This document shows, one piece after another, positions 1-7,550 of a DNA stretch of 64,000 nucleotides. This DNA comes from JAFMDF01 sp965222705 (lineage in GTDB: Bacteria; Bacteroidota; Bacteroidia; Chitinophagales; Saprospiraceae), in assembly GCA_965222705.1 (NCBI GenBank), contig CBDCUO010000045.1, forward strand, positions 1 to 64,000. Direction: 5' to 3'. How positions within the stretch are numbered: position 1 is the stretch's first letter; each line of letters begins with the position of its first letter. The notes under the pieces are model-generated. The model had not been told where the DNA came from, did no database searches, and saw nothing but the letters and a program-made list of their open reading frames with translations. A program made the translations under genes and the position numbers.

Positions 1-477
1 CGTGGTTTGTACTTCTGCGAGTTGATTCAATACTTCTACGGCATCGCCACCACTCGACTGTAAATCTTTTCCAACGTTAATCACTTTTCGGTCAATTTTT
101 TGCTCTACAGAAGTTCGTTCTTCGTTGACGACTACCGTCTGTAAGGTGGTTAAATCACTTTCCAATGTTAGGTCTAATACCTGATTAGCCAATAATTCAA
201 TGGCTTGCTGTCCTTTTTTATAACCAATGAAGCTATACTGAAGTATATATTTTCCAGTAGGTAAGGTCATCTCATATTTCCCTTCTATATCTGTGGCTGT
301 ACCATTCACAAATATTTTTTCAGGCGTTTGAGCGATAATTGTGACATAGGGTAAGCCGTCCTTGAAACTAACACCAGTTACTTTTCCACTTAGTTGAAAG
401 GAGGCATTTTGTGCCAATAAAGTAATGGATGCCAACAGGCAAAAGGGAAGAAGTAGATGAGTCAGGCGTATAGTCAT
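1..477 (-). CDS. Outer membrane beta-barrel (TonB-dependent receptor-like) protein, N-terminal part
   Basis: Reading leftward from ATG 475-477, the frame is open for 159 codons to the window edge, so only the N-terminus is present. It shows a signal peptide (about residues 1-22, ending LLAQ), then a carboxypeptidase-regulatory-like beta-sandwich (about 28-105, with the GKY and FIGYK pattern of that fold), then the beginning of a plug-like segment (about 115-159, with DRKVINV and GGDAVEVL). The same order and plug wording occur in the complete 809-residue protein at 44654-47083, so this is probably the same OMP_b-brl_3-type receptor family. It should sit in the outer membrane; no substrate can be inferred. 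It lies 43 bp downstream of the small secreted protein on the same strand and may be co-transcribed with it. Confidence 0.8.
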   Translation of the reverse strand, partial: MTIRLTHLLLPFCLLASITLLAQNASFQLSGKVTGVSFKDGLPYVTIIAQTPEKIFVNGTATDIEGKYEMTLPTGKYILQYSFIGYKKGQQAIELLANQVLDLTLESDLTTLQTVVVNEERTSVEQKIDRKVINVGKDLQSSGGDAVEVLNQLAEVQTT

Positions 478-520
478 CCTTAATGAATTGATGAGTAATG
501 AAATTTGAACTTGTTTTTAT

Positions 521-985
521 TTATTCTACTCCAGAAACTAAAGTGCGTTTTTTTCTAAGTGTAAAGGTATCCGTCGCTGCCACACATAATTTGGGATGCT
601 CTTTGTATCGAAAATCTCCTGTAAACTCATTCCCGTTGGGGCGACCGTTAAATTCGACTAGATGACTATTGGGCAGCGTATAACTAAAGTGAATTTCGTT
701 AGAAGGACAAATCCAGGTTTTAAAAGCGGTTGGTTTAACATCGAAATTGGACAAACCAAGCGTGGCGACCAATTTGCCGGTTTCTTTTTTGAAGTTTACA
801 TTTAAATCATAGGTATTCCCTTCAAACGTGTAAGTCCCCGTCCAGTTGCCAATCAATTTATCTGTATCTCCAAGTGGCGGCGGTGGGGTGCATACTTTTC
901 CGTTAGATTGAGCCAATACGAAGGAACTCATACCCGTCAAAAGAAGAGTGAAAAGAACCCATAAACCTACTTGTAATTTTTTCAT
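521..985 (-). CDS. Small secreted protein, lipocalin-like by eye
   Basis: This 154-residue protein has a clear N-terminal signal peptide (about 1-26, ending VLAQ). The mature part resembles short periplasmic beta-barrels: a KLIGNWTGTYTF start followed by alternating strands (DLNVNFKKETGKLVATL, EIHFSYTLPN, EFTGDFRY) and a final TFTLRKKR strand. GNWxG at the start of a small beta-rich domain is typical of lipocalin-like or DUF-type secreted proteins in Bacteroidota. I do not recognise a specific family. The next gene on the same strand is the receptor fragment. The two-component pair at 1244-3263 is divergent from it. Confidence 0.7.
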   Translation of the reverse strand: MKKLQVGLWVLFTLLLTGMSSFVLAQSNGKVCTPPPPLGDTDKLIGNWTGTYTFEGNTYDLNVNFKKETGKLVATLGLSNFDVKPTAFKTWICPSNEIHFSYTLPNSHLVEFNGRPNGNEFTGDFRYKEHPKLCVAATDTFTLRKKRTLVSGVE

Positions 986-1243
986 TTTTTTAATGATTGA
1001 GTGATTATAAAATAAAGTTTAGTCGGGTGATTAGAAGCCGATGAGTTTCTTATTAGCTCGGCCTCCAAAAGCTGTAAGCAAGTTGCTCCTTTCTCCATTT
1101 AGAATGGGAAAGACAAAAATTAAAGCTGGATAAATAAAACTTAAATGTCTTAATGAAAACTTAAATAGAATGGATTTCTCTTAATTATGGTTTAATTTTA
1201 GATTATAATGAGAGATAAATTGGTCCATTTTTAAAATTCTTAT

Positions 1244-2512
1244 GTGAAATTTACTCGGCTACATTCCTTCTTGATTATCGCCTTGGTGCTGCTGTCTTTA
1301 GTGGGCTTGTCTGCTATCCAATTAAGTTGGTTGCAGGGAGCAAGGGTCATTCAGGAAAAGAAAATACAGGAAAAACTAGAACGAACCATTGACAAAATTA
1401 AGCAAGCATTAAATAGTGATTTGTCAAAAACAATAAGAAAAAAATCCTCTAATGAACGAGAATCCCACCAACGCTTTGTTGCTACTGCCCAAACAGTTAT
1501 AGACTCTATATTGCATATAGAAAATTTGGATATGGAATATGGATTTGAAGCAAGTGGGTGTAATTCAAATAATTATACGTGGTATAGTCAACCGGATTTA
1601 AAATTTGAAAAAGACAAGGCTTGTGAGATTCACTTGGATAATTGTAATTTTATTTCTGCTGCTGGAACGAAAGAACACTTGCATTTATATGCTTTTGTTC
1701 CCGAAAAAGAGCGTTTGATATTTCGGGAAATGTCCTTGGCTATTGGGAGTTCTATCTTATTTATCCTTTTATTGATTGGGGCTTTTGCCTATCTTTTATG
1801 GACCATTTTTCGACAGAAAAAATTGTCCGAAATGAAAAATGATTTTATCAATAACCTCACCCATGAATTTAAAACGCCGATTGCCTCTATTTCTTTGGCT
1901 GCCCGAACCCTAAAGCGACTTCGCGCTGTCCACCAATCGGAGAAAGCGATGAATTATGTCCAATTGATTGACCAAGAAGGCAAACGATTGGAAAATCATA
2001 TTGATAAGGTCTTGCAAATGGCTACGATTGATTCGGGCAATCTTGCATTGGACAAGCAAGAAGTCAATATGCACGAAATCATCCAAAAAGTAACCGAAAG
2101 TTTAAGTTTGATTTTAGAAAAAAGGGGCGGCGAAATCAATTTGCGTTTAAAAGCCTTTCAACCTACTTTATGGGCAGATGCCATGCACTTGTTCAATATG
2201 CTGTATAACCTGGTAGATAATGCTATCAAGTATAATAACGGTCAACCGCTTATCCGTATTGACAGTCAAGATATTGGCCAGTACCTGCAAATCAGTATCA
2301 GTGACAATGGCATTGGGATGACCAACGAGATACAAAAACAGGTTTTTGACCGTTTTTTCCGGCAAACAACTGGCGATGTCCACGATGTCAAAGGCTTCGG
2401 GCTTGGCTTGGCCTACGTTAAAAGAATGGTGGATGCCCATAATGGGACTATTGAATTGCAAAGCCAGCCCGGAAAAGGTACTACTTTTAGCTTAATTTTC
2501 CCAAAGGCTTAG
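1244..2512 (+). CDS. Membrane sensor histidine kinase
   Basis: A 422-residue HisKA/HATPase kinase. Transmembrane helices lie at about 8-30 and 165-188, enclosing a periplasmic sensor of about 135 residues that contains three cysteines. The phosphoacceptor is His207 in NNLTHEFKTPIASI. The ATP-binding domain shows the N box (DNAIKYN), the G1 box (DNGIGM) and the G2 box (GFGLGLAYVKRMV). No HAMP domain is evident between TM2 and HisKA, as is common in the RprX-like kinases of Bacteroidota. The start is GTG; no ATG fits near it. A partner response regulator follows 67 bp downstream. Divergent orientation from the receptor gene suggests, but does not prove, that the pair regulates it. Confidence 0.9.
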   Translation: MKFTRLHSFLIIALVLLSLVGLSAIQLSWLQGARVIQEKKIQEKLERTIDKIKQALNSDLSKTIRKKSSNERESHQRFVATAQTVIDSILHIENLDMEYGFEASGCNSNNYTWYSQPDLKFEKDKACEIHLDNCNFISAAGTKEHLHLYAFVPEKERLIFREMSLAIGSSILFILLLIGAFAYLLWTIFRQKKLSEMKNDFINNLTHEFKTPIASISLAARTLKRLRAVHQSEKAMNYVQLIDQEGKRLENHIDKVLQMATIDSGNLALDKQEVNMHEIIQKVTESLSLILEKRGGEINLRLKAFQPTLWADAMHLFNMLYNLVDNAIKYNNGQPLIRIDSQDIGQYLQISISDNGIGMTNEIQKQVFDRFFRQTTGDVHDVKGFGLGLAYVKRMVDAHNGTIELQSQPGKGTTFSLIFPKA

Positions 2513-2579
2513 CCGCAGGCAAATTGGGAAACTTGCACCCGACAGATCAAAAATTCATCATTCATCATTTACCATTTCT

Positions 2580-3263
2580 ATGAAAGTATTAGTTGTAGAA
2601 GACAATCCGGGGTTTGGATATATTCTAAAAGAATACCTAGAGTTAAATGAATTGGAAGTGGTATTGACCACGGACGGCGAATTAGCTTTGCAACAATTAG
2701 TTCGACAAGCCTTTGATATATGCTTGCTTGACATTATGCTTCCCCAAAAAGATGGATTCACCGTAGCAAAGGAAATACGAAAAAACCATCCTGATTTACC
2801 TTTTATTTTCCTAACAGCTCGCTCACTAAAAGTAGATAAACTAAAGGGGTTCCGGCTAGGATGTGATGATTACATTGTCAAACCCATTGACGAAGAGTTG
2901 TTATTGGCTCGGATTTATGCCATTATTAACCGTTCAAAACGACAGTATCTCCAAGAAAAAGAACAACAATACTTTAAAATTGGAAACTTCCAGTTTGATG
3001 CCGCAACTCAATTGCTGACGAACGGAAGCAGCAAACAATTTTTAACGGACAAAGAGGCACAGCTTTTACAATTATTCTGTAAGTATAAAAATCAGTTATT
3101 ACCCCGTAAAAAAGCCCTCCAGCAAATCTGGGGCAATAATGATGAATTTAACCGCAAAAGCATGGATGTGTTTATTTTTCGATTGCGGAGATATTTGGAA
3201 AAAGACAAGCGAATCCAGATCAAGAATGTACATGGAAAAGGGTTTATTTTAGAGGAAAAATAA
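2580..3263 (+). CDS. OmpR/PhoB-type response regulator
   Basis: This 227-residue regulator has an N-terminal receiver (1-120) with acidic residues Glu7/Asp8, phosphoacceptor Asp51 in CLLDIMLPQKDG, Thr79 in FLTA and Lys101 in VKPID. The C-terminal winged helix (about 130-225) ends with the usual RLRRYLEKD and NVHGKGFIL elements of OmpR-family DNA-binding domains. It follows the histidine kinase directly and is almost certainly its partner. Likely targets are neighbouring envelope genes, but no operator was identified. Confidence 0.92.
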   Translation: MKVLVVEDNPGFGYILKEYLELNELEVVLTTDGELALQQLVRQAFDICLLDIMLPQKDGFTVAKEIRKNHPDLPFIFLTARSLKVDKLKGFRLGCDDYIVKPIDEELLLARIYAIINRSKRQYLQEKEQQYFKIGNFQFDAATQLLTNGSSKQFLTDKEAQLLQLFCKYKNQLLPRKKALQQIWGNNDEFNRKSMDVFIFRLRRYLEKDKRIQIKNVHGKGFILEEK

Positions 3264-3616
3264 ATATTTAACCCCTCACAAAATCTTATCTCGATAAGCT
3301 TTGGGAGAAAGCCTAGTCATACCGTATTAAGAAAACGCTACTTTCTGACATAGATGATTCCCCTTTTTTTCATAATGGCACAAATTGCTCGATTTATTGG
3401 CAAATTTACAATAACCTTATCTCAACTGCTGCCGCTACCTTTGTAAATACTTTTCACCCGATTGTTCATTCAAATAAAAAATTAGGAAATTTAAACAGAT
3501 GCCATCAAGTCCATTGCTACTAATAGATCAAAACGATAAACTATTTTGTTGATAAGCAGTCATTGAATTAGACGTTTCAGGGTTTGGGTAAAACAAGTTT
3601 TACGCAGGCCCTTTTA

Positions 3617-3676
3617 TTTTCTAAGTACTTTGTAAACTAAATTCTAAATTTATTAACTTACAAAGTACTTAGAAAA
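3617..3676. repeat. Short palindromic element (19-bp arms), MITE-type end sequences
   Basis: In the 460-bp stretch without a gene downstream of the response regulator there is a perfect 19-bp inverted repeat (3617-3635 and 3658-3676) around a 22-base spacer. Its core, TACTTTGTAAACTAAATT, recurs at the left end of the 234-bp element at 44348-44581, so this looks like a short internally deleted relative of that element. It could also act as a bidirectional terminator between the regulator and the convergent gene at 3726-4754. The rest of 3264-3725 shows no gene. Confidence 0.6.
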
Positions 3677-3725
3677 ATCCGCTTCACGGTAGCAATCTGA
3701 GTGACTTAAAGATTGTTTGGGAGAG

Positions 3726-4754
3726 TTATTCTTTAATTTTTGGGGTTATCAAATGTGTCAAATAAGCCAATAGAACAGCCGTCAGTAAAATACCTGGAAT
3801 ATCAAATGGCATCATTTGATAGCCGACCATTATCGCTATTGCGAAAATAAGGATCAAGGCTAATAGGATAAGTTTCAAAAACCAAAAGAAGGTTTTTTCT
3901 TCAAAAGGAATATAATTTGTTGATTTTTGATGACTAATCGCACCTTCCGTTATTAAATTAAAACGAAAAAGTGTAGCTGCACTCAAAGAAAGGATTAATA
4001 AAGCAAATAGTAACAGCCCCCACTGACTCATAGTAGGAATTGGAGTATCCACCAAATTAGTACCCCGAATAATAAAAGGAAAGCCTTGTTGTGTAGATGT
4101 GTTTAAATCCCTAACAAGGCTATAAGCACTTAAAAAAAATTGTAATGCATTCCCAGTGGTAGTAGCTCCAGTAATAGTAATGGGAGGTGCCCAAGGCCCT
4201 GAAGTCAGGGTTCCGTCTGTCTGCCAAGCAATCCAATAGGTTCCCGAATTAAGAGTGACGCCAGCAGTAGCCGTATTTTGCATTATTGGGCGATTAGTTG
4301 TTACTCCCATGGTTGTTTCAGTTACTCGATAAATACCCGACCAGGTCGTATTACTTAATCTATTGGTCGTTAAATCACCAAAAACAATATTACTTCCTGA
4401 GACATTAGGAGGTCCATCCCAGATTTGAAAACGCACTGCAGTCATCGTGGAAGCAGTGCCTGAACCCGTTTGATAGGCATAAAAGATTATATTGTCAATT
4501 TTCCATTGCTCTCCTGCTGGAATAGTAAATTCATCGGCAATATGACTATTATTAGCTACTTGATGCCCATGCCCTAGAGTACTCATGCCCAAGGAAATAT
4601 TTTGTAAAATAGATTCGTCAGCACCTCCTACACCAGAGCCAGGGCTATTGATTAAGGGGCCATTATTATACAAATCAGCACTAAAGACGGTATTGACACA
4701 AAAGGATAAAAAGAAAAGCAGACTATTTTTTAGTAAAAATTTTATTTTTTTCAT
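3726..4754 (-). CDS. Secreted surface protein with IPTL-type sorting segment and extra C-terminal helices
   Basis: A 342-residue protein with signal peptide (1-25, ending VFSA) and a beta-rich, Thr/Asn/Gly-rich mature domain (about 26-228) containing an FxIWDGPPN segment seen in secreted adhesion-like proteins. At about 234-260 there is PIPTMSQWGLLLF followed by a hydrophobic stretch and Arg. This matches the IPTL-CTERM layout (IPTLSEWG, membrane helix, basic end), which in other bacteria is processed by an exosortase/archaeosortase-like enzyme. Unusually, the protein continues for about 80 residues with two further hydrophobic helices (about 288-330) before stopping. No sortase gene is visible in the window. 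Confidence 0.7.
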   Translation of the reverse strand: MKKIKFLLKNSLLFFLSFCVNTVFSADLYNNGPLINSPGSGVGGADESILQNISLGMSTLGHGHQVANNSHIADEFTIPAGEQWKIDNIIFYAYQTGSGTASTMTAVRFQIWDGPPNVSGSNIVFGDLTTNRLSNTTWSGIYRVTETTMGVTTNRPIMQNTATAGVTLNSGTYWIAWQTDGTLTSGPWAPPITITGATTTGNALQFFLSAYSLVRDLNTSTQQGFPFIIRGTNLVDTPIPTMSQWGLLLFALLILSLSAATLFRFNLITEGAISHQKSTNYIPFEEKTFFWFLKLILLALILIFAIAIMVGYQMMPFDIPGILLTAVLLAYLTHLITPKIKE

Positions 4755-4926
4755 TAGAGGGTAAATTGTAAAAATTTTGAAAATGATTAGTTAGGAGCGC
4801 AAGAAAAATAGGCTATATAACTTGCCATTGTTTTAGTTTTCCAAAATATTGATTACAAGGACATTTTTAGGAAGCTAAGGCAATGCTGTAAAAAGTTGTA
4901 TATTCTATTTTTGCCCCACTACTTAG

Positions 4927-6370
4927 CTCGACTTTAGCCATTTGAAAATAAAAAGAGAATTCTTAAAGATGAGTAAATTTGATTCGCCAAAATCAATAAA
5001 AAATGTTTACTCTTCCAAAAGAATTCTTGCAGCAAATATCGGTATTTGCTCCGATATTTAGCCACAAGGTCTTTGAACATGCAAAATTTTTACTACTAGG
5101 TAGTATTTTAGTAGTCGGTCGTCGTACAGTCTGTAGTGCCTTAAGAGCAGTTGGACTTAGTAACGAAAAACGTTTTCATAAATACCATCGAGTCCTAAGT
5201 AGAGCCAAGTGGTCGTGCTATAAATCAGCCCATATTTTATTACTTCAACTTGTCAAACATTTTTCCCTATCGTCTGAGCCATTAATTTTTGGCATAGATG
5301 AAACAATAGAAAGAAGACGAGGAAAAGCAATAAAGACAAAAGGCATTTATAGAGACCCAGTGCGATCTTCCAAAAGTCACTTTGTCAAGTGTAGCGGTCT
5401 AAGATGGATTAGTATGATGCTTCTAACACCCATCAGTTGGGCTAACCGAGTATGGGCATTACCATTTCTGACGGTACTGGCTCCTTCTGAACGGTACAAT
5501 GAGCAAAATGGCAAACAGCATAAGAAAATAACCGATTGGGCTCGCCAGATGATGTTGCAACTAAGTCGTTGGTTGCCTAATCGCTTGATTATCATTGTGG
5601 CAGACTCTTCTTATGCGGTCATTGAACTACTAGCAGCTGTGCGTAATCATGTTTGTGTCATCACTCGGTTGCGTCTAGATGCTGCACTTTATGATTTTGT
5701 TCCTCAAAGACCTAAAGGGCGTCCTGGACGAAATCGTAAAAAGGGTCAGCGATTAAAAAATCTAGAACAACTAGCTGATGACCCAACCACTCAATGGGTA
5801 AAACTGACTATTCCTAAATGGTACAATCATGGACAAGTAGAATTATTAATTGCTACAGGAACTGCCATTTGGTATCATTCAGGAATGAGGCCTTTACCTA
5901 TTCGATGGGGTTTGATTAAGGACCCTAATGGAGTTATTAAAACAAGTGCCTTATTATGTACTAAATTAGACTTACCTATTCTTGAGATTATTAACTTCTT
6001 TATCCGAAGATGGACGGTTCAAGTCACTTTTGAAGAAGTCAGAACTCATTTAGGAGTAGAAACTCAAAGACAATGGTCTGATAAAGCAATAGCTAGAACA
6101 ACTCCAATTTTGATGGCGTTATTTAGCATCATCACCATTATGACCGATAAGCTACACCAACAAAATTTATTAGTAGTAAAAACGACAGCATGGTATCAAA
6201 AATCACATCCGACTTTTTCGGATGCTATCGCCTCTGTTAGATTGCTAATTTGGCGAAATAATTATTTTTCAATGTCTAGGGATAAACCTGACATTCATAA
6301 ATTAAATCAACATTGGCTTGACCATTTATTTTTTATGGCTACCAGAGCTGCTTAAATGGCTAAAGTCAAG
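4927..6370 (+). mobile_element. IS701-like insertion sequence
   Basis: A 1444-bp element holding one transposase gene. The ends form a 17-bp inverted repeat with one mismatch: CTCGACTTTAGCCATTT at 4927-4943 and its complement (CTTGACTTT...) ending at 6370. CTTAG is present on both sides (4922-4926 and 6371-6375), so the target duplication is 4-5 bp with a TTAG core; the IS701 family is known for YTAR-type targets. Removing the element and one CTTAG restores the natural end of the small secreted protein gene now at 6326-6634. The element looks intact and recent. Confidence 0.85.
5003..6355 (+). CDS. IS701-family DDE transposase
   Basis: A 450-residue transposase filling almost all of the 1444-bp element. 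DDE landmarks are visible: Asp99 in LIFGIDETIERR, a second Asp in IIVADSSYAVIE, and a C-terminal glutamate in the region VTFEEVRTHLGVETQRQWSD. The N-terminus (KRFHKYHRVLSRAKWS) is typical of IS701/IS4-superfamily transposases, where this segment precedes the catalytic core. The frame is uninterrupted, so the element may still be active. Its C-terminal codons overlap the antisense extension of the neighbouring gene. Confidence 0.9.
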   Translation: MFTLPKEFLQQISVFAPIFSHKVFEHAKFLLLGSILVVGRRTVCSALRAVGLSNEKRFHKYHRVLSRAKWSCYKSAHILLLQLVKHFSLSSEPLIFGIDETIERRRGKAIKTKGIYRDPVRSSKSHFVKCSGLRWISMMLLTPISWANRVWALPFLTVLAPSERYNEQNGKQHKKITDWARQMMLQLSRWLPNRLIIIVADSSYAVIELLAAVRNHVCVITRLRLDAALYDFVPQRPKGRPGRNRKKGQRLKNLEQLADDPTTQWVKLTIPKWYNHGQVELLIATGTAIWYHSGMRPLPIRWGLIKDPNGVIKTSALLCTKLDLPILEIINFFIRRWTVQVTFEEVRTHLGVETQRQWSDKAIARTTPILMALFSIITIMTDKLHQQNLLVVKTTAWYQKSHPTFSDAIASVRLLIWRNNYFSMSRDKPDIHKLNQHWLDHLFFMATRAA

Positions 6371-6634
6371 CTTAGCTTTGAGTAATTCAATTACCTGACT
6401 GCAATAATCGGCAGCAGCCGTATTGCCCTTTTCTAAAAATGCCGATTTGCGTTGTTCGAAATACTGGATTTTTTCTTCTTTGGTGTCAATGCCCACTAGT
6501 TCAATAGGCATTTCCGCTACATCAACTGCGGTGCTTCCCGTTGCTTCTGATTGTGCTAAGACATATCTTATTGATATTGCCAAGACGAGAGCAAGTGTTA
6601 GAGAAAAGGATTTAATAATCATTGTTTTTTTCAT
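6326..6634 (-). CDS. Small secreted protein, 3' end altered by the IS insertion
   Basis: This 102-residue frame encodes a signal peptide (about 1-27, ending VLAQ) and a short alpha-helical domain (KEEKIQYFEQRKSAFLEKGN, YCSQVIELLKAK) of unknown function. The last 14 residues (LDFSHLSSSGSHKK) are translated from inside the IS701-like element. Joining the flanks across the element gives GCT AAG TAG, so the ancestral protein ended at ...LLKAK. The insertion therefore replaced the native stop and UTR but left the protein nearly intact. The upstream neighbour on this strand, now 1.4 kb away, is the IPTL-tagged protein. Confidence 0.6.
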   Translation of the reverse strand: MKKTMIIKSFSLTLALVLAISIRYVLAQSEATGSTAVDVAEMPIELVGIDTKEEKIQYFEQRKSAFLEKGNTAAADYCSQVIELLKAKLDFSHLSSSGSHKK

Positions 6635-7081
6635 GGGAAAAAAGATTTTTTAGTAAAAAATTTTATTCATAAGTAATGCTGAAATAATAGACCTTATTCG
6701 GCTTTGTATGCTGACGAATACAAACCGCCCTCAATTAGTAGTTTGGAAAATGCTCCATGCAAAATTCTTAGAATAAAGCCTAATAAATTCATCTAAATCG
6801 ACAGAGTTATTGTATTATCGTTACTAAATAAATAAGCCTTGACAGCTATTTATCAAGATAAAGTTTTGGTGCCTTCTCTGAAGTAATTCAAGTTGGAAAT
6901 AGAAGCTGTAAAAAGAAAATTATAGCAAAATCTTTTTTGCGGAAGCTAATATTCATGGGCATAGGAAAAGTGAGCTAATTGTTTATAACTCTTCGGTTAA
7001 AACAACTGTATCAAGTAGTTACTAAATTTTAATAACAATTTCTTTGCCAACATTACTCTGCACATTAAATTAGTTAATAAC

Positions 7082-7139
7082 TTACTAAATTGTAGAATAA
7101 ATAAAAAATAATCCGTACATTTGTTCTACAATCTAGTAA
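7082..7139 (+). promoter_or_regulatory. Promoter with flanking inverted repeat, candidate PadR operator
   Basis: Directly upstream of the PadR gene, TTACTAAATTGTAGAA (7082-7097) and TTCTACAATCTAGTAA (7124-7139) form a 16-bp inverted repeat with one mismatch. Between them, ending at the right arm, is TACATTTG (7116-7123), a match to the Bacteroidota -7 consensus TAnnTTTG. An ATTG lies about 23 bp upstream. A related TTACTAAATTTTA sequence sits further upstream near 7018. Binding of the PadR product here would block its own promoter, as PadR proteins commonly do. The rest of 6654-7158 shows no gene. Confidence 0.5.
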
Positions 7140-7158
7140 CTAAAGTATTCATTTTTAC

Positions 7159-7491
7159 ATGAAAGAAACACGACTCGGCGAATTTGAAGAGGTCATTTTA
7201 CTCTTGGCAGGTATTTTGGGAGAGGACGCTTATGCCTTCAAAATAGCCGAAGAATTTGAATCACAGACCGGTCGTTCGGTATCCATTGGAGCGACCCATT
7301 CCACCCTGAATCGGCTGGAAAAGAAAGGCTTTTTAACATCAGAAATGGGGCAGCCTTCGGCGGTTCGGGGCGGCAGACGCAAGCGCATTTACGTGATTAC
7401 GGCTTATGGGGAACGCGTGTTGAGGGCAGCGAGGGATTTAAGAATCGGCTTGTGGAATCAGTATCCGGGATTTGCTTTTCGGTTGGCTTAG
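7159..7491 (+). CDS. PadR-family transcriptional regulator
   Basis: A 110-residue winged-helix protein. It begins with the hallmark LGEFEEVILLLAGIL helix, then a recognition region (SVSIGATHSTLNRLEKKGFL) and a wing with GGRRKRIYVITAYGE. The length and the missing C-terminal dimerisation extension fit the short PadR subgroup found beside permeases in Bacteroidota. It is 59 bp upstream of a large permease gene and is paralogous to the protein at 16543-16872. It probably represses its own operon in response to a membrane-stress ligand; the ligand is unknown. Confidence 0.88.
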   Translation: MKETRLGEFEEVILLLAGILGEDAYAFKIAEEFESQTGRSVSIGATHSTLNRLEKKGFLTSEMGQPSAVRGGRRKRIYVITAYGERVLRAARDLRIGLWNQYPGFAFRLA

Positions 7492-7550
7492 CAGGGATGA
7501 ATTGCGGCTGTCAATCCTCTAAACACAATAATTACTAAGATAACCATACA

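Noticed and set aside
2168..2461. Long open frame on the minus strand under the histidine kinase
   Set aside because: It lies antisense to the well-conserved ATPase domain and has no recognisable domain or independent start signal.
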